Shown here one piece after another: positions 1 through 10,180 of a stretch of DNA of 64,000 nucleotides. A program made the translations under genes and the position numbers. Every line of letters begins with the position of its first letter. The stretch's first letter is position 1. This DNA comes from Haliea sp. (lineage in GTDB: Bacteria; Pseudomonadota; Gammaproteobacteria; Pseudomonadales; Halieaceae). The DNA is taken from assembly GCA_024642265.1 (NCBI GenBank), contig JAHEBL010000006.1:1-64000 (forward strand). Reading direction: 5' to 3'. The notes beneath the pieces are model-generated. The model had not been told where the DNA came from. It did no database searches and saw only the letters and a program-made list of their open reading frames with translations.

Positions 1-120
1 AACATCCAGATGGTGGTGACGCTGATCGCCCCGATTGCGATGGAAGATGGCCTGCGTTTTGCGATCCGCGAAGGTGGCCGTACTGTTGGCGCGGGCGTGG
101 TAGCGAAAATCATCGAGTAA
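1..120 (+). CDS. tuf: Elongation factor Tu, C-terminal end (partial)
   Basis: The window opens inside this gene, so only 39 codons and the TAA stop remain. The readable end contains [19 protein letters not shown] and finishes VVAKIIE, which is the conserved last barrel domain of EF-Tu, the GTPase that delivers aminoacyl-tRNA to the ribosome. By known gammaproteobacterial gene order it should be the last gene of a str operon (rpsL-rpsG-fusA-tuf) lying off the left edge. A strong terminator follows 22 bases after the stop. Confidence 0.95.
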   Translation, partial: NIQMVVTLIAPIAMEDGLRFAIREGGRTVGAGVVAKIIE

Positions 121-142
121 GCTCTTTACTCAGTTAGCACTG

Positions 143-172
143 AAAAGCCCGGCATTTGCCGGGCTTTTTTTT
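143..172 (+). terminator. Rho-independent terminator after tuf
   Basis: An 11-bp perfect stem (AAAAGCCCGGC, 143-153, with GCCGGGCTTTT, 158-168) closes a 4-base ATTT loop and runs into eight T residues. The minus strand reads through the same stem into four T residues, so it may also end the convergent TM2 gene. Confidence 0.93.
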
Positions 173-205
173 CGTCTATTTTTGTCAGTGGGACGAGCGA
201 TGGAG

Positions 206-604
206 CTAGTAGCCGCTGTTCACATCGGACAGCTGCTCGTTCAGGGTCAGGAAGTCATAGAGGATGCCGACGAAGAACAGGCCGCCGGTGAGCAGGTAGA
301 TGATCCCGGTCAGGAATTTGCCCATGTAGAAGCGGTGGATACCCAGCCAGCCCAGGAAGGTCAGGAGAATCCAGGTGATGTTGTAGTCCACGGGACCCGG
401 TATGAAGCGGCGTCCCGCCTCGCGCTCCATCGAGGGGATCAGGAACAGGTCGATGATCCAGCCGATAAAAAACAGCCCCAGAGTGCAAAACCAGATTACC
501 CCGGAGATTTGCTTGCCATAGTAAAATCGGTGCGCGCCCATGAACCCGAAAATCCACAGCAGGTAACCCATCAGAATCGAATGCGTATTTTCGTTTTGTG
601 CCAC
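206..604 (-). CDS. TM2 domain membrane protein
   Basis: Small integral membrane protein of about 132 residues with two TM2-type units. Each pairs a hydrophobic helix with a G-x-HRFY-x-GK turn: GAHRFYYGK near residue 20 and GIHRFYMGK near residue 84. TM2 proteins are widespread in bacteria and their cellular role is poorly defined. I chose the GTG at 604 because TM2 relatives begin about ten residues before the first helix, an AGGGGG sequence sits upstream, and a promoter at 644-672 leaves a leader of about 33 bases. An in-frame ATG at 760 would add 52 residues upstream of that promoter. The gene faces both the tuf end and the S10 operon. Confidence 0.8.
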   Translation of the reverse strand: MAQNENTHSILMGYLLWIFGFMGAHRFYYGKQISGVIWFCTLGLFFIGWIIDLFLIPSMEREAGRRFIPGPVDYNITWILLTFLGWLGIHRFYMGKFLTGIIYLLTGGLFFVGILYDFLTLNEQLSDVNSGY

Positions 605-643
605 TCGGGCAGCCCCCTGGCGAAGGAATTGGTCGATGAACTC

Positions 644-672
644 ATCATCTGAGCTGGAACAAACCACGTCAA
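644..672 (-). promoter_or_regulatory. Predicted sigma-70 promoter for the TM2 gene
   Basis: On the minus strand TTGACG (672-667) is followed after 17 bases by GATGAT (649-644). Transcription would start near 637, about 33 bases before the GTG at 604. Confidence 0.5.
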
Positions 673-781
673 GCTCATAATATGCACTCCGCGGTAGCCA
701 AAGCTGACCTGGATCATGGTCTTGAGGGCCATTCAGATTATGCTGACGATATCGAAACACCCATTAACCCAAGGAATAGTT

Positions 782-1024
782 ATGTCTGTTGAGCACCATG
801 ATCTGATTCACGAGCTTCCCGAGCTGAAAGATCGAATCCACGCACTGAAAGTGAGCGACGCCCATTTCAGGCGCCTGTTTGACGCCTACCATGAGCTTAC
901 CCGCGAGATCGAGAATATGGAAAACGAGGTGACGCCGGTAGCCACGCATACCGAGGAAGAGGCTAAGGTGAGGCGGGTTCGTCTCAAGGACGAGCTGTAT
1001 AGAATGTTGACGGCGGCGGCCTGA
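782..1024 (+). CDS. YdcH/DUF465-like small protein
   Basis: Eighty-residue, strongly helical, charged protein that opens MSVEHHDLIHELPELKDRI and carries an alternating E/K/R pattern typical of the YdcH (DUF465) family of small coiled-coil proteins. Its function is not known. The ATG at 782 has AAGGAAT about 8 bases upstream and gives the family's usual length; an upstream ATG at 716 would add 22 unlikely residues. The next gene follows 5 bases after the stop, so the two are probably co-transcribed. Confidence 0.8.
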   Translation: MSVEHHDLIHELPELKDRIHALKVSDAHFRRLFDAYHELTREIENMENEVTPVATHTEEEAKVRRVRLKDELYRMLTAAA

Positions 1025-1029
1025 GTACG

Positions 1030-1344
1030 ATGGATTATGACGCGCTGAAAGTGGAGTTGGAGGAGCGGCTTGCGACCATGCAGGCCCGCCTCGCAAGTAT
1101 CAAGAAAGATGTTACCCGGGAGCACTCGGGGGATTCCGCCGAGCAGGCACAGGAGCGGGAGAATGACGAGGTCGTCGATGCTATCGGCAATGAAACGGCC
1201 CAGTCGATTCGCGCTATAGCGGCCGCCCTCGAGCGCATCTCGGCCGGCACTTATGGTATCTGCGAGAGCTGCGGCGAGGATATCGGCCAGGCGAGGCTGC
1301 AGGTAGTGCCCGAGGCAACCCGCTGCGTCAACTGCGCCCAGTAG
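1030..1344 (+). CDS. DksA/TraR-family C4 zinc finger protein
   Basis: Protein of 104 residues. Its N-terminal 75 residues are an acidic helical hairpin, and the C-terminus carries a four-cysteine zinc finger, CESC followed 18 residues later by CVNC. This is the layout of short DksA/TraR-like proteins, some of which bind the secondary channel of RNA polymerase. Whether this one acts on polymerase cannot be seen here. At 104 residues it is shorter than DksA (about 150) and longer than TraR (about 73). It follows the YdcH-like gene closely and lies just upstream of the S10 operon promoter. Confidence 0.85.
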   Translation: MDYDALKVELEERLATMQARLASIKKDVTREHSGDSAEQAQERENDEVVDAIGNETAQSIRAIAAALERISAGTYGICESCGEDIGQARLQVVPEATRCVNCAQ

Positions 1345-1455
1345 GCCCAGGGCCCTGATGGCGGCGTCCTGGGGCCCCCGGCAGGCGGTCCCGGCGGCAC
1401 CGCGGCGCAACCGAAGTTCATTGTCACTCCCCCTGAAATAAATCCAATACCCTGC

Positions 1456-1484
1456 TTGACACCAGCTTGGGGCGTCTTTAGAAT
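1456..1484 (+). promoter_or_regulatory. Sigma-70 promoter of the S10 operon
   Basis: TTGACA (1456-1461), a 17-base spacer and TAGAAT (1479-1484) make a near-consensus promoter about 60 bases upstream of rpsJ. In E. coli the S10 leader mediates L4 autoregulation; I cannot confirm an equivalent leader structure from this sequence. Confidence 0.88.
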
Positions 1485-1536
1485 TCGCGTTCCTTTTTTC
1501 GGGGGACTCCATGGCGGGTCCCTGGTTTTTTATTGA

Positions 1537-1863
<327 letters not shown>

Positions 1864-1984
1864 CTACAGAAAATCGTAGCAAGACCTGCCCGCGGCGGGT
1901 GCCGTGGGTGTGTAACGCCCCGCTGAGTAAACTTTGGGGGGCGGCCATAGAGGGTATAGCCCCGTACACTGAGAGGTTAGCAAA

Positions 1985-2620
1985 ATGGCTATTGGCTTAG
2001 TCGGCCGTAAGTCCGGTATGACTCGTGTTTTTACCGAAGACGGCGTATCCATACCAGTGACCGTAGTGGAGATTTCTCCAAACCGCGTTACTCAGATCAA
2101 AGAGCTCGAAGGCGATGGCTATCGGGCAATCCAGGTCACGGCGGGCAACCGCAAGGCCTCCAGAGTAAGCAAGGCCGAGGCAGGCCACTTCGCGAAAGCG
2201 GGTGTCGAGGCAGGTTCCGGTTTGTGGGAGTTCCGTCTCGAAGAGTCCGATGAGGCGCCTGCAGTGGGCTCTGAGCTGACTGTGGAGCAGTTTCAGGCAG
2301 GCCAGATCGTTGATGTGGCGGGTCAATCCAAGGGCAAGGGTTTCCAGGGCGGTGTGAAGCGCTGGAATTTCAAGATGCAGGACGCTACCCACGGTAACTC
2401 CCTGTCGCATCGCGCCCCGGGTTCAATCGGCCAGAACCAGTCACCTGGCCGGGTATTCAAGGGCAAGAAGATGGCAGGCCACATGGGTGCCAGGAATGTC
2501 ACCACCCAGGGCCTGGAGATTGTCCGTGTTGATGCTGAGCGCAATCTGCTGCTCATAAAGGGCGCAGTACCAGGCGCACCCGGTGGGGACGTAGTCGTAC
2601 GCCCCACGGTCAAGGCATAA
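1985..2620 (+). CDS. rplC: 50S ribosomal protein L3
   Basis: L3, an early-assembly 23S rRNA-binding protein close to the peptidyl transferase centre, 211 residues. The conserved loop [20 protein letters not shown] (about residues 143-162) includes the glutamine that PrmB methylates in E. coli. GAGAGG sits about 8 bases before the ATG. It is followed 18 bases later by rplD. Confidence 0.99.
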   Translation: MAIGLVGRKSGMTRVFTEDGVSIPVTVVEISPNRVTQIKELEGDGYRAIQVTAGNRKASRVSKAEAGHFAKAGVEAGSGLWEFRLEESDEAPAVGSELTVEQFQAGQIVDVAGQSKGKGFQGGVKRWNFKMQDATHGNSLSHRAPGSIGQNQSPGRVFKGKKMAGHMGARNVTTQGLEIVRVDAERNLLLIKGAVPGAPGGDVVVRPTVKA

Positions 2621-2638
2621 GGTTAGGGGGTCTCTAAC

Positions 2639-3256
2639 GTGGAATTGAGTGTATTAAAGCCGGGTAACGCCGAGGCGGGCACAGTGTCTGTTTCTGATCT
2701 TGCCTTTGCACGCGAATACAATGAAGACCTGGTTCATCAGGTAGTTACCGCCTATATGGCAGGTGCACGCCAGGGTACTCGCGCCCAGAAAACCCGATCT
2801 GAAGTAGCCGGTGGCGGCAAGAAGCCCTGGCGACAGAAGGGCTCGGGTCGCGCCCGTGCCGGAACCATCCGGTCTCCGATCTGGCGCAGCGGTGGTGTTG
2901 CTTTCGCCGCGCGGCCGCAGGATCACAGCCAGAAGGTAAACCGCAAGATGTACCGTGCGGCCCTGCGCTCCATTATGTCGGAGCTGGCACGCCAGGATCG
3001 CCTGGTGGTAGTCGAGAGCCTGGACCTGGAGGCGCCAAAGACCAAGTTGCTGGCACAGCAGCTCGGTGAATATGGCCTGGACAGCGTGCTGATCGTGTCT
3101 GCCGAGGTGGGTGAAAACCTGTATCTCGCAGCTCGGAACCTGCACAAGGTCGATGTGCGCGATGTTGATGGCATCGATCCGGTTAGCCTGATCGGTCACG
3201 AGAAAGTGATGATCACCGTGGATGCGGTGAAGAAGTTTGAGGAGATGCTGGGATGA
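2639..3256 (+). CDS. rplD: 50S ribosomal protein L4
   Basis: L4, 205 residues, lines the peptide exit tunnel. The conserved loop [18 protein letters not shown] (about residues 59-76) is clear. Translation starts at a GTG (2639) after AGGGGG. In E. coli L4 is the autogenous repressor of this operon; whether that holds here is inference. Its TGA overlaps the rplW start (ATGA at 3253-3256), indicating translational coupling. Confidence 0.98.
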   Translation: MELSVLKPGNAEAGTVSVSDLAFAREYNEDLVHQVVTAYMAGARQGTRAQKTRSEVAGGGKKPWRQKGSGRARAGTIRSPIWRSGGVAFAARPQDHSQKVNRKMYRAALRSIMSELARQDRLVVVESLDLEAPKTKLLAQQLGEYGLDSVLIVSAEVGENLYLAARNLHKVDVRDVDGIDPVSLIGHEKVMITVDAVKKFEEMLG

Positions 3257-3549
3257 ACCAGGAGCGAATATTTCAGGTACTGGAAGCTCCGCACGTTTCC
3301 GAGAAGGCTGCAATTGCGGCAGATTTGAACAACCAGTACGTGTTCAAGGTGGCTGTAAATGCCACCAAATCCGAGATCAAAAAGTCGGTAGAGCAGCTGT
3401 TTAAAGTCAAGGTGGACAATGTTCGCACCTTGCGGGTGAAGGGTAAGGTCAAGCGGAACAAGCACGGCATGAGCGCCAGGACTACCTGGAAGAAAGCGTA
3501 TGTGCGGCTGCAGCAGGGCCAGGATATCGACTTCACGTCGGTTGAATAA
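3253..3549 (+). CDS. rplW: 50S ribosomal protein L23
   Basis: L23, 98 residues, sits at the tunnel exit and is the docking site for trigger factor and SRP in E. coli. The N-terminus reads [19 protein letters not shown] and the body carries the family segment [13 protein letters not shown]. It starts inside the rplD stop (4-base overlap) and ends 14 bases before rplB. Confidence 0.98.
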   Translation: MNQERIFQVLEAPHVSEKAAIAADLNNQYVFKVAVNATKSEIKKSVEQLFKVKVDNVRTLRVKGKVKRNKHGMSARTTWKKAYVRLQQGQDIDFTSVE

Positions 3550-3563
3550 GGAGTAGCTTCGAG

Positions 3564-4391
3564 ATGGCAGTTTTAACAAGCAAGCCCACTTCACCCGGCC
3601 GTCGTCACGTCGTCCGAGTGACCAGTGAAGGTCTGCACAAGGGTGACCCTTACCGGCCCCTGCTGGAGACGCAGACCAGGAATGGTGGTCGTAACAACAA
3701 TGGCCGGATCACCACCCGGCACATTGGTGGCGGCCATAAACAGCATTACCGCATTATCGATTTCAAGCGGATCAAGGACGGGATACCGGCCAAGGTAGAG
3801 CGCATAGAGTACGATCCGAACCGTACCGCCCATATCGCACTGCTGCTGTTTGCCGATGGCGAGCGACGCTACATTATAGCGCCCAAGGGTGTGCAGGCCG
3901 GCGACGTGCTGCAGTCCGGCTCCTCGGCGCCGATCAAGGCCGGCAACTGCCTGCCGCTGCGCAATATTCCGGTCGGCTCGACTGTGCACGCTATCGAGTT
4001 GAAGCCTGGCAAGGGAGCACAGCTGGCGCGTTCAGCTGGAACCTCGGTACAGGTTGTTGCCCGCGAGGGTCAGTACGCGACCCTGCGCCTGCGTTCCGGC
4101 GAGATGCGCAAGGTGTTGTCTGATTGCCGTGCCACCCTGGGTGAGGTCTCCAACTCGGAGCACAGCCTGAAGAAGCTGGGTAAGGCAGGCGCGACCCGCT
4201 GGCGCGGTGTCCGTCCGACGGTGCGCGGTGTGGCCATGAACCCTGTGGACCATCCGCACGGTGGTGGTGAAGGCCGTACCTCGGGTGGTCGTCACCCGGT
4301 GAGCCCGTGGGGCACGCCTACCAAGGGTTACAAGACACGCAAGAACAAGCGTACCAACAACCTGATCGTACGCCGTCGTGGTAAGAAGTAA
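3564..4391 (+). CDS. rplB: 50S ribosomal protein L2
   Basis: L2, 275 residues, is needed for subunit association and peptidyl transferase activity. The C-terminal signature [18 protein letters not shown] contains the conserved histidine region. Length and both RNA-binding lobes are complete. It begins after a GGAG-containing spacer downstream of rplW, and rpsS follows 38 bases later. Confidence 0.99.
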   Translation: MAVLTSKPTSPGRRHVVRVTSEGLHKGDPYRPLLETQTRNGGRNNNGRITTRHIGGGHKQHYRIIDFKRIKDGIPAKVERIEYDPNRTAHIALLLFADGERRYIIAPKGVQAGDVLQSGSSAPIKAGNCLPLRNIPVGSTVHAIELKPGKGAQLARSAGTSVQVVAREGQYATLRLRSGEMRKVLSDCRATLGEVSNSEHSLKKLGKAGATRWRGVRPTVRGVAMNPVDHPHGGGEGRTSGGRHPVSPWGTPTKGYKTRKNKRTNNLIVRRRGKK

Positions 4392-4429
4392 ATTCGGTCA
4401 ATAGACCCCAGAGATTAGAGGAACAGATT

Positions 4430-4705
4430 GTGCCGCGTTCACTTAAGAAAGGTCCTTTTATAGACCTTCACCTGATGAAGAAAATCGAAGCCGCGATTGA
4501 AAGCAACGATCGCCGGCCGATCAAGACCTGGTCGCGTCGTTCGATGGTATCGCCGGATATGGTTGGCCTGACCATCGCCGTCCACAATGGCCGCCAGCAC
4601 GTTCCGGTTCTGGTCAATGAGGACATGGTTGGCCACAAGCTGGGTGAATTTGCTGCGACACGCACTTTCAAGGGCCATATCGTGGACAAGAAGGTCAAGC
4701 GCTAA
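4430..4705 (+). CDS. rpsS: 30S ribosomal protein S19
   Basis: S19, 91 residues, is a small-subunit head protein near the A site. It begins [19 protein letters not shown] from a GTG codon with AGAGGAA upstream, and contains the conserved [15 protein letters not shown] segment. It lies between rplB and rplV as in other gammaproteobacterial S10 operons. Confidence 0.98.
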   Translation: MPRSLKKGPFIDLHLMKKIEAAIESNDRRPIKTWSRRSMVSPDMVGLTIAVHNGRQHVPVLVNEDMVGHKLGEFAATRTFKGHIVDKKVKR

Positions 4706-4732
4706 GCGCTTGCCGGTAGCGAGGTTAAGGAA

Positions 4733-5071
4733 ATGGAAGTTGCAGCAAGATTGAAGGGCGCGCGGATCTCCGCGCAGAAAGCTCGCCTGGTCGCCGACCA
4801 GGTGCGTGGCAAGCCCGTAGAGGAGGCCTTGAGCCTGCTTGAATTCAGCCCGAAAAAGGCAGCGCATATCGTCAAGAAGATCCTTGACTCTGCGATCGCC
4901 AATGCTGAGAACAATGAAGGTGCGGATGTTGATGAACTGAAAGTATCCAGCATATTCGTAGATGAAGGTATGACAATGAAGCGCCTGCGCCCCCGTGCCA
5001 AGGGTCGTGCAGATCGTATTTTCAAGCGCAGCTGTCATATCACCGTGAAAGTTGCAGACGGCGAAGGCTAA
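4733..5071 (+). CDS. rplV: 50S ribosomal protein L22
   Basis: L22, 112 residues, whose extended hairpin lines the exit tunnel; the hairpin segment [20 protein letters not shown] is visible near residues 82-101. The start reads [27 protein letters not shown] precedes the ATG. rpsC follows after 18 bases. Confidence 0.98.
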   Translation: MEVAARLKGARISAQKARLVADQVRGKPVEEALSLLEFSPKKAAHIVKKILDSAIANAENNEGADVDELKVSSIFVDEGMTMKRLRPRAKGRADRIFKRSCHITVKVADGEG

Positions 5072-5089
5072 GTTTAGGAGACAGACCAC

Positions 5090-5761
5090 ATGGGTCAGAA
5101 AGTAAATCCGGTCGGCATTCGGCTAGGTATAGTCAAGGACCATACCTCAATCTGGTATGCAGACAGCAAGAACTATCCCAAGCAGTTGATCAACGACTTG
5201 GAAGCGCGCGCATTCATCGAGAAAGCGCTTGAGAACGCTTCTGTGAGCCGTGTGGTGATCGAGCGTCCGGCGCAGACCGCTCGCATTACGATTCACACCG
5301 CCAGGCCCGGTATCGTTATCGGCAAGAAGGGTGAGGACGTTGACTCCCTGCGCAAGACCCTCACTGAAAAGATGGGTGTCCCCGTGCATATCAACATCGA
5401 GGAAATCCGCAAGCCGGACCTTGACGCCAAGTTGGTTGCACAAAATGTGGCCCAACAGCTTGAGCGTCGCGTGATGTTCCGCCGCGCCATGAAGCGTGTT
5501 GTACAGAACGCCATGCGCCAGGGAGCCGAGGGCGTAAAGGTACAGATTGGTGGTCGTCTGGGTGGGGCTGAGATCGCCCGCACAGAATGGTACCGCGAGG
5601 GCCGTGTTCCGCTGCATACGCTGCGCGCAGATATTGATTACGCGACGTACGAGGCGGTTACCACCTACGGCATCCTGGGTGTAAAGGTTTGGATTTTCAA
5701 AGGCGAGGTTATCGGTAACGAAACGTCGTCCGATGGCGCCAAGAAGACAGCAACTAATTAA
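5090..5761 (+). CDS. rpsC: 30S ribosomal protein S3
   Basis: S3, 223 residues, is a head protein that helps form the mRNA entry channel. A type II KH domain shows the GxxG loop GKKG at residues 78-81, and the C-terminal domain ends in a short basic/polar tail slightly shorter than in E. coli (233 residues). TTTAGGAGA precedes the ATG. rplP follows after 11 bases. Confidence 0.98.
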   Translation: MGQKVNPVGIRLGIVKDHTSIWYADSKNYPKQLINDLEARAFIEKALENASVSRVVIERPAQTARITIHTARPGIVIGKKGEDVDSLRKTLTEKMGVPVHINIEEIRKPDLDAKLVAQNVAQQLERRVMFRRAMKRVVQNAMRQGAEGVKVQIGGRLGGAEIARTEWYREGRVPLHTLRADIDYATYEAVTTYGILGVKVWIFKGEVIGNETSSDGAKKTATN

Positions 5762-5772
5762 GGGTTACGCAG

Positions 5773-6186
5773 ATGCTTCAACCAAAGCGTACAAAATTTC
5801 GCAAGGCGATGAAGGGCCGCAATCGCGGTCTGGCACATCGTGGCAGCAAGGTAAGTTTCGGTGAATACGGCCTGAAGGCCGTTGGCCGCGGGCGTCTTAC
5901 CGCTCGCCAGATTGAAGCTGCTCGCCGGGCGATGACACGCCACATCAAGCGTGGCGGGAAGATCTGGATCAGGGTTTTTCCTGACAAGCCTATCACCGGG
6001 AAGCCGCTGGAAGTGCGTCAGGGTAAAGGTAAGGGTAACGTTGAATACTGGGTGGCCCAGGTTCAGCCCGGCAAAGTGCTTTATGAAGTGCAGGGTGTAA
6101 CCGAGGAGCTGGCGCGTGAAGCATTCGCCCTGGCCGCTGCCAAGATTCCGCTTGCCACAACATTTGTTAAACGGTCGGTGATGTGA
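5773..6186 (+). CDS. rplP: 50S ribosomal protein L16
   Basis: L16, 137 residues, helps organise the A-site tRNA region. It begins [19 protein letters not shown] and contains the conserved [20 protein letters not shown] segment. Its stop shares one base with the start of rpmC (TGATG), so the two are probably translationally coupled. Confidence 0.98.
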   Translation: MLQPKRTKFRKAMKGRNRGLAHRGSKVSFGEYGLKAVGRGRLTARQIEAARRAMTRHIKRGGKIWIRVFPDKPITGKPLEVRQGKGKGNVEYWVAQVQPGKVLYEVQGVTEELAREAFALAAAKIPLATTFVKRSVM

Positions 6187-6377
6187 TGAAAGCGATTGAA
6201 TTGCGTGAAAAGTCCGCTGAGGACCTGAACAAGGCACTGCTTACCCTGCGTGAAGAGCAGTTCAAGTTGCGCATGCAAAAGTCAACTGGTCAGTTGGGTC
6301 AGACACATCTGCTGAAACAGAACCAGCGCGATATCGCACGCGTGAAGACCGTACTCAACGAGAAGGCGGGTAATTGA
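6186..6377 (+). CDS. rpmC: 50S ribosomal protein L29
   Basis: L29, 63 residues, is a helical protein near the tunnel exit next to L23. It begins [20 protein letters not shown] chose the ATG at 6186, which overlaps the rplP stop, over a GTG at 6183 that would add one residue, because the family starts MKA. The TGA stop ends two bases before the rpsQ ATG. Confidence 0.96.
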   Translation: MKAIELREKSAEDLNKALLTLREEQFKLRMQKSTGQLGQTHLLKQNQRDIARVKTVLNEKAGN

Positions 6378-6379
6378 GC

Positions 6380-6646
6380 ATGTCAGCTGCAGAGAAGCGT
6401 ACACGGGTTGTTACTGGCAAGGTCGTCAGCAACAAAATGGACAAGACCATCACCGTATTGCTGGAGCGCAGGGTAAAGCACCCTGTCTACGGCAAATATA
6501 TTACTCGTTCATCGAAGATTCACGCGCATGACGAGAACAACCAGTGCAGCATTGGCGATACCGTCACTGTTGCGGAGACCCGGCCGATTTCCAAGAGTAA
6601 GTCCTGGAAGCTGCTGGAAGTGGTAGAGAGTGCCGCTCAGGTTTAA
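6380..6646 (+). CDS. rpsQ: 30S ribosomal protein S17
   Basis: S17, 88 residues, is an OB-fold primary 16S rRNA-binding protein. The motif [20 protein letters not shown] is conserved. The ATG at 6380 gives a normal N-terminus ([11 protein letters not shown]); a TTG at 6374 overlapping the rpmC stop would add two residues. It is the last gene of the classical S10 operon. Confidence 0.96.
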   Translation: MSAAEKRTRVVTGKVVSNKMDKTITVLLERRVKHPVYGKYITRSSKIHAHDENNQCSIGDTVTVAETRPISKSKSWKLLEVVESAAQV

Positions 6647-6686
6647 GCGCAGGCTTAGCTGTATTTATCGCAGTTTGGAGTAGAAG

Positions 6687-7055
6687 ATGATTCAGACACA
6701 GTCGTATTTGGAAGTTGCCGATAACAGCGGTGCCCGTCGTGTGATGTGCATCAAGGTGCTGGGCGGCTCCAAGCGTCGCTATGCCCGCGTTGGTGACCTG
6801 ATCAAGGTATCCGTTAAAGAAGCGATTCCCCGTGGCAAGGTCAAGAAAGGCCAGGTCATGACAGCCGTGGTTGTTCGTACCCGGAAAGGTGTTCGTCGTC
6901 CCGACGGTTCACTGATCAAGTTCGACGACAATGCCGCCGTGCTGCTCAACGCCCAGCAGGCGCCTATCGGGACCCGTATTTTTGGCCCGGTGACCCGCGA
7001 GTTGCGTGGTGAGAAGTTCATGAAGATTATTTCTCTGGCCCCGGAAGTAATCTAG
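6687..7055 (+). CDS. rplN: 50S ribosomal protein L14
   Basis: L14, 122 residues, starts the spc gene block and forms an intersubunit bridge at the factor-binding site. It begins [20 protein letters not shown], a highly conserved start. TTGGAG lies 9 bases upstream of the ATG. I see no strong promoter in the 40-base gap after rpsQ, so S10 and spc genes may be transcribed together. Confidence 0.98.
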   Translation: MIQTQSYLEVADNSGARRVMCIKVLGGSKRRYARVGDLIKVSVKEAIPRGKVKKGQVMTAVVVRTRKGVRRPDGSLIKFDDNAAVLLNAQQAPIGTRIFGPVTRELRGEKFMKIISLAPEVI

Positions 7056-7080
7056 GCCGGCCAGCAGGAGAGGAAAGGAA

Positions 7081-7395
7081 ATGTTGAAGATCAAGCGCGA
7101 TGACGAGGTGATTATCCTGGCCGGTAAGGACAAGGGTAAGCGCGGTAAGGTCCGCAGGGTACTGGATAACAACAAGCTGATTGTTAGCGGTATCAATATG
7201 GTTAAGAAGCACACGAAGCCAAATCCCCAGGCGGGCGTTGCGGGCGGGATCGTTGAGAAGGAGGCCCCGATTCAGGTCTCCAATGTGGCGATCTTCAATC
7301 CGGCCAGCAGCAAGGCTGATCGTGTAGGTTTTAAGGTGGAAGGGGAGCGCAAGCTGCGCATCTTCAAATCCAGTGGCGAGGCAATTGACTCCTGA
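7081..7395 (+). CDS. rplX: 50S ribosomal protein L24
   Basis: L24, 104 residues, is an assembly initiator with a KOW motif ([20 protein letters not shown], near residues 7-26). An AGGAGAGGAAAGG purine tract precedes the ATG. rplE follows after 36 bases. Confidence 0.98.
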   Translation: MLKIKRDDEVIILAGKDKGKRGKVRRVLDNNKLIVSGINMVKKHTKPNPQAGVAGGIVEKEAPIQVSNVAIFNPASSKADRVGFKVEGERKLRIFKSSGEAIDS

Positions 7396-7431
7396 GCCTT
7401 TATTGGCTGACCGGGTTAGCAGGAATTAGAC

Positions 7432-7971
7432 ATGGCAAGGTTGAAAGACAAGTACAAGAGCGAAATCGCTCCCCGTCTCAAAGAAGAGCTGGGTCTGGCG
7501 AATGTGATGGAAGTGCCACGCATTACCAAGATCACCCTGAACATGGGCGTTGGCGAAGCTCTGGGCGACAAGAAAGTCCTGGAGAACGCTGTCGCGGACA
7601 TGGAAAAGATCTCGGGTCAGAAAGTGGTTGTGACCAAGGCGCGCAAGTCCATCGCGGGTTTCAAGGTTCGTGACGGCTGGCCGATAGGGTGCAAGGTTAC
7701 CCTGCGTTCGGACCGCATGTACGAGTTCCTGGACCGCCTGATCAGCATCGCCATACCGCGTATCCGTGACTTCCGCGGCGTCAGCCCCAAGTCCTTTGAC
7801 GGGCGCGGCAACTTCGCCATGGGCGTAACCGAGCAGATTATTTTCCCTGAAATCAATTACGACCAGGTGGATGCCTTGCGTGGTATGGATATCACCATTA
7901 CCACCACCGCCCGTACGGACGACGAAGGCCGCGCTCTGCTGCGTGCTTTCAACTTCCCCCTGAAAGCTTGA
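7432..7971 (+). CDS. rplE: 50S ribosomal protein L5
   Basis: L5, 179 residues, binds 5S rRNA and contacts P-site tRNA. The core [20 protein letters not shown] and the C-terminal [20 protein letters not shown] are typical. AGCAGGAA precedes the ATG. In E. coli S8 represses the spc operon by binding near this start; an equivalent site was not established here. Confidence 0.98.
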   Translation: MARLKDKYKSEIAPRLKEELGLANVMEVPRITKITLNMGVGEALGDKKVLENAVADMEKISGQKVVVTKARKSIAGFKVRDGWPIGCKVTLRSDRMYEFLDRLISIAIPRIRDFRGVSPKSFDGRGNFAMGVTEQIIFPEINYDQVDALRGMDITITTTARTDDEGRALLRAFNFPLKA

Positions 7972-7983
7972 GAGACTTTATAC

Positions 7984-8289
7984 ATGGCTAAAACATCTAT
8001 GGTAATGCGCGAGAAGAAGCGCGCTCTTATGGTGGCGAAGTATGCGGGAAAGCGTGCTGCACTCAAGGCGGTGATCGCCGACCCCAAGGCTTCTGACGAA
8101 GAGAAGTGGGATGCGCAGATCGCCCTGCAGAAGTTGCCGCGTGATGCCAGCCCGGTTCGTGGTCGCAGGCGTTGCCAGGTAACCGGCCGCCCCCACGGCG
8201 TGTATCGCAAGTTTGGCCTGTGTCGAAACAAGTTACGGGAAGCCGCCATGCGCGGTGATGTGCCCGGCCTGGTTAAGGCCAGCTGGTAA
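7984..8289 (+). CDS. rpsN: 30S ribosomal protein S14 (zinc-free long form)
   Basis: S14 in the 101-residue form without the CxxC zinc ribbon. The conserved C-terminal part reads [20 protein letters not shown]. It sits between rplE and rpsH, as is usual in Gammaproteobacteria. Confidence 0.97.
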   Translation: MAKTSMVMREKKRALMVAKYAGKRAALKAVIADPKASDEEKWDAQIALQKLPRDASPVRGRRRCQVTGRPHGVYRKFGLCRNKLREAAMRGDVPGLVKASW

Positions 8290-8322
8290 AAGAACCAGTC
8301 GGTTTACGGAGAGAATTAGATT

Positions 8323-8718
8323 ATGAGTATGCAAGATCCACTGTCAGATATGCTGACCCGTATACGCAACGCGCAGATGGCAGGCAAGAAAAGCGTCGAG
8401 ATGCCTGGTTCGAAGCTGAAGGCCGCTGTGGCGCAGGTTTTGAAGGATGAAGGCTACGTTGGCGACTTTGCGGTTTCCGACGAGAGTGGCAAGTCCCGAC
8501 TCGCCATCACCCTGAAATACTACCAGGGCAAGCCGGTCATCGCCGAGATTGACCGCGTGAGCCGCCCTGGCCTGCGCCGCTACAGTGCCAAGGATGAATT
8601 GCCTTCTGTGCGCGCCGGTTTGGGGGTTGCAATTGTGTCGACGTCCAGGGGCGTTATGTCTGATCGCGCGGCGCGCGCTGCCGGTGTCGGCGGCGAAGTT
8701 TTGTGCACCGTTTTCTAA
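8323..8718 (+). CDS. rpsH: 30S ribosomal protein S8
   Basis: S8, 131 residues, is a primary 16S rRNA-binding protein and in E. coli the repressor of the spc operon. It begins [20 protein letters not shown] and ends with the conserved [19 protein letters not shown] tract lies about 10 bases before the ATG. A second ATG at 8329 is less likely because relatives also begin MSMQDP. Confidence 0.98.
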   Translation: MSMQDPLSDMLTRIRNAQMAGKKSVEMPGSKLKAAVAQVLKDEGYVGDFAVSDESGKSRLAITLKYYQGKPVIAEIDRVSRPGLRRYSAKDELPSVRAGLGVAIVSTSRGVMSDRAARAAGVGGEVLCTVF

Positions 8719-8747
8719 AAGTATTTTTGATTTAAAGAGCATTTAAA

Positions 8748-9275
8748 ATGTCTAGAGTCGCAAATAATCCGGTAGAGCTGCCGCGCGGTGTGGAGGTCAA
8801 GCTTGATGGCAATGATCTCACCGTCAAGGGCGGTAAAGGTACGCTGCAGCTGTCATTGGCCGCAGGCATACAGGTAAGCCAGGATGACAACGTTCTGACC
8901 ATCAACTACGACGGGGACCAGTTCAAGGCCATGGCCGGAACTACCCGCGCACTGTTGAATAACATGGTTACGGGCGTCAGCGAGGGTTGGCAGAAGAAGT
9001 TGATTCTGAACGGCGTTGGTTATCGTGCCAAAGCCGACAAGAACAGCGTCAACCTGACAGTGGGTCTTTCCCACCCGGTTGACTATCAGCTGCCTGAAGG
9101 CATTACCGCCGAGACACCAACCCAGACCGAAATCGTGGTCAGCGGTGTCGACAAGCAGGCCGTGGGCCAGGCGGCTGCCGAGATCCGCAGTTTCCGGCCG
9201 CCGGAGCCATACAAGGGTAAAGGTATTCGCTACGCTGACGAGTTTGTTCGTCGCAAAGAAGCCAAGAAAAAGTAG
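8748..9275 (+). CDS. rplF: 50S ribosomal protein L6
   Basis: L6, 175 residues, has two similar alpha/beta domains and lies near the sarcin-ricin loop. It begins [17 protein letters not shown] and ends with the family signature [20 protein letters not shown]. It is complete, and rplR follows after 10 bases. Confidence 0.98.
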   Translation: MSRVANNPVELPRGVEVKLDGNDLTVKGGKGTLQLSLAAGIQVSQDDNVLTINYDGDQFKAMAGTTRALLNNMVTGVSEGWQKKLILNGVGYRAKADKNSVNLTVGLSHPVDYQLPEGITAETPTQTEIVVSGVDKQAVGQAAAEIRSFRPPEPYKGKGIRYADEFVRRKEAKKK

Positions 9276-9285
9276 GTAATCTGAG

Positions 9286-9636
9286 ATGAGTGTAAAGAAT
9301 GAATCAAGGTTGCGTCGCGCACGCCGCGCTCGCGCCCGCATGCGTGACCTGGGCGTAAATCGCCTCAGCGTTCACCGCACCCCAAGGCATATATACGCGC
9401 AGATTATCACCCCTGCCGGCGACAAGGTTCTGGCGAGCGCGTCGACGCTTGACAGTGACCTGCGCGGTGGCAAGACCGGTAATATCGATGCGGCCGCTGC
9501 TGTAGGTAAGCTGGTCGCACAGCGTGCTAAAGAAGCAGGCATCGAGGCGGTAGCCTTTGATCGCGGCGGGTACAAGTACCATGGACGTGTCAAGGCTCTG
9601 GCGGACGCGGCTCGTGAATCTGGACTGAATTTCTAG
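9286..9636 (+). CDS. rplR: 50S ribosomal protein L18
   Basis: L18, 116 residues, helps attach 5S rRNA to the large subunit. It has a basic N-terminus ([12 protein letters not shown]) and the conserved end [20 protein letters not shown]. Start ATG at 9286; rpsE follows after 13 bases. Confidence 0.98.
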   Translation: MSVKNESRLRRARRARARMRDLGVNRLSVHRTPRHIYAQIITPAGDKVLASASTLDSDLRGGKTGNIDAAAAVGKLVAQRAKEAGIEAVAFDRGGYKYHGRVKALADAARESGLNF

Positions 9637-9649
9637 GGTATAGACAGTT

Positions 9650-10162
9650 ATGGCTTTCAACGATCAGAAAAAGCAGCAACAGGAAGGCGACCTCCAGGAA
9701 AAGCTGGTCCAGGTCAACCGCGTGGCCAAAGTGGTCAAGGGTGGCCGGATTTTCGGTTTCACCGCGCTGACTGTTGTTGGTGACGGTAACGGCAAGGTTG
9801 GCTTCGGTCGGGGCAAGGCGCGTGAAGTGCCGGTTGCGATACAGAAGGCAATGGAGGCGGCCCGTCGCAACATGATTCAGGTTGAGCTGAACAACGGAAC
9901 TATCCAGTATCCGGTGAAAGCGGCGCACGGCGCTTCCAGGGTCTATATGCAGCCCGCATCCGAGGGTACCGGTGTTATCGCCGGCGGCGCGATGCGTGCC
10001 GTATTGGAAATTGCCGGTGTGCATAACGTACTGGCCAAGTGCTACGGCTCTACCAATCCGGTCAATGTTGTGCGCGCTACGTTTAACGGACTGCGCGACA
10101 TGTGTGCTCCGGACGAGGTTGCCGCAAAACGCGGTAAGACCGTTGAAGAGATTCTGAACTAA
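9650..10162 (+). CDS. rpsE: 30S ribosomal protein S5
   Basis: S5, 170 residues, is involved in decoding accuracy and mRNA helicase activity at the entry channel. The double-stranded RNA-binding-like loop [18 protein letters not shown] is intact, as is the C-terminal segment [20 protein letters not shown]. It is followed 18 bases later by rpmD. Confidence 0.98.
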   Translation: MAFNDQKKQQQEGDLQEKLVQVNRVAKVVKGGRIFGFTALTVVGDGNGKVGFGRGKAREVPVAIQKAMEAARRNMIQVELNNGTIQYPVKAAHGASRVYMQPASEGTGVIAGGAMRAVLEIAGVHNVLAKCYGSTNPVNVVRATFNGLRDMCAPDEVAAKRGKTVEEILN

Positions 10163-10180
10163 TTATTGGGTTTGCTCGTC

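Noticed and set aside
605-760. N-terminal extension of the TM2 protein
   Set aside because: The extra 52 residues lack similarity, include the predicted promoter and lie before a better GTG start with a ribosome binding site.
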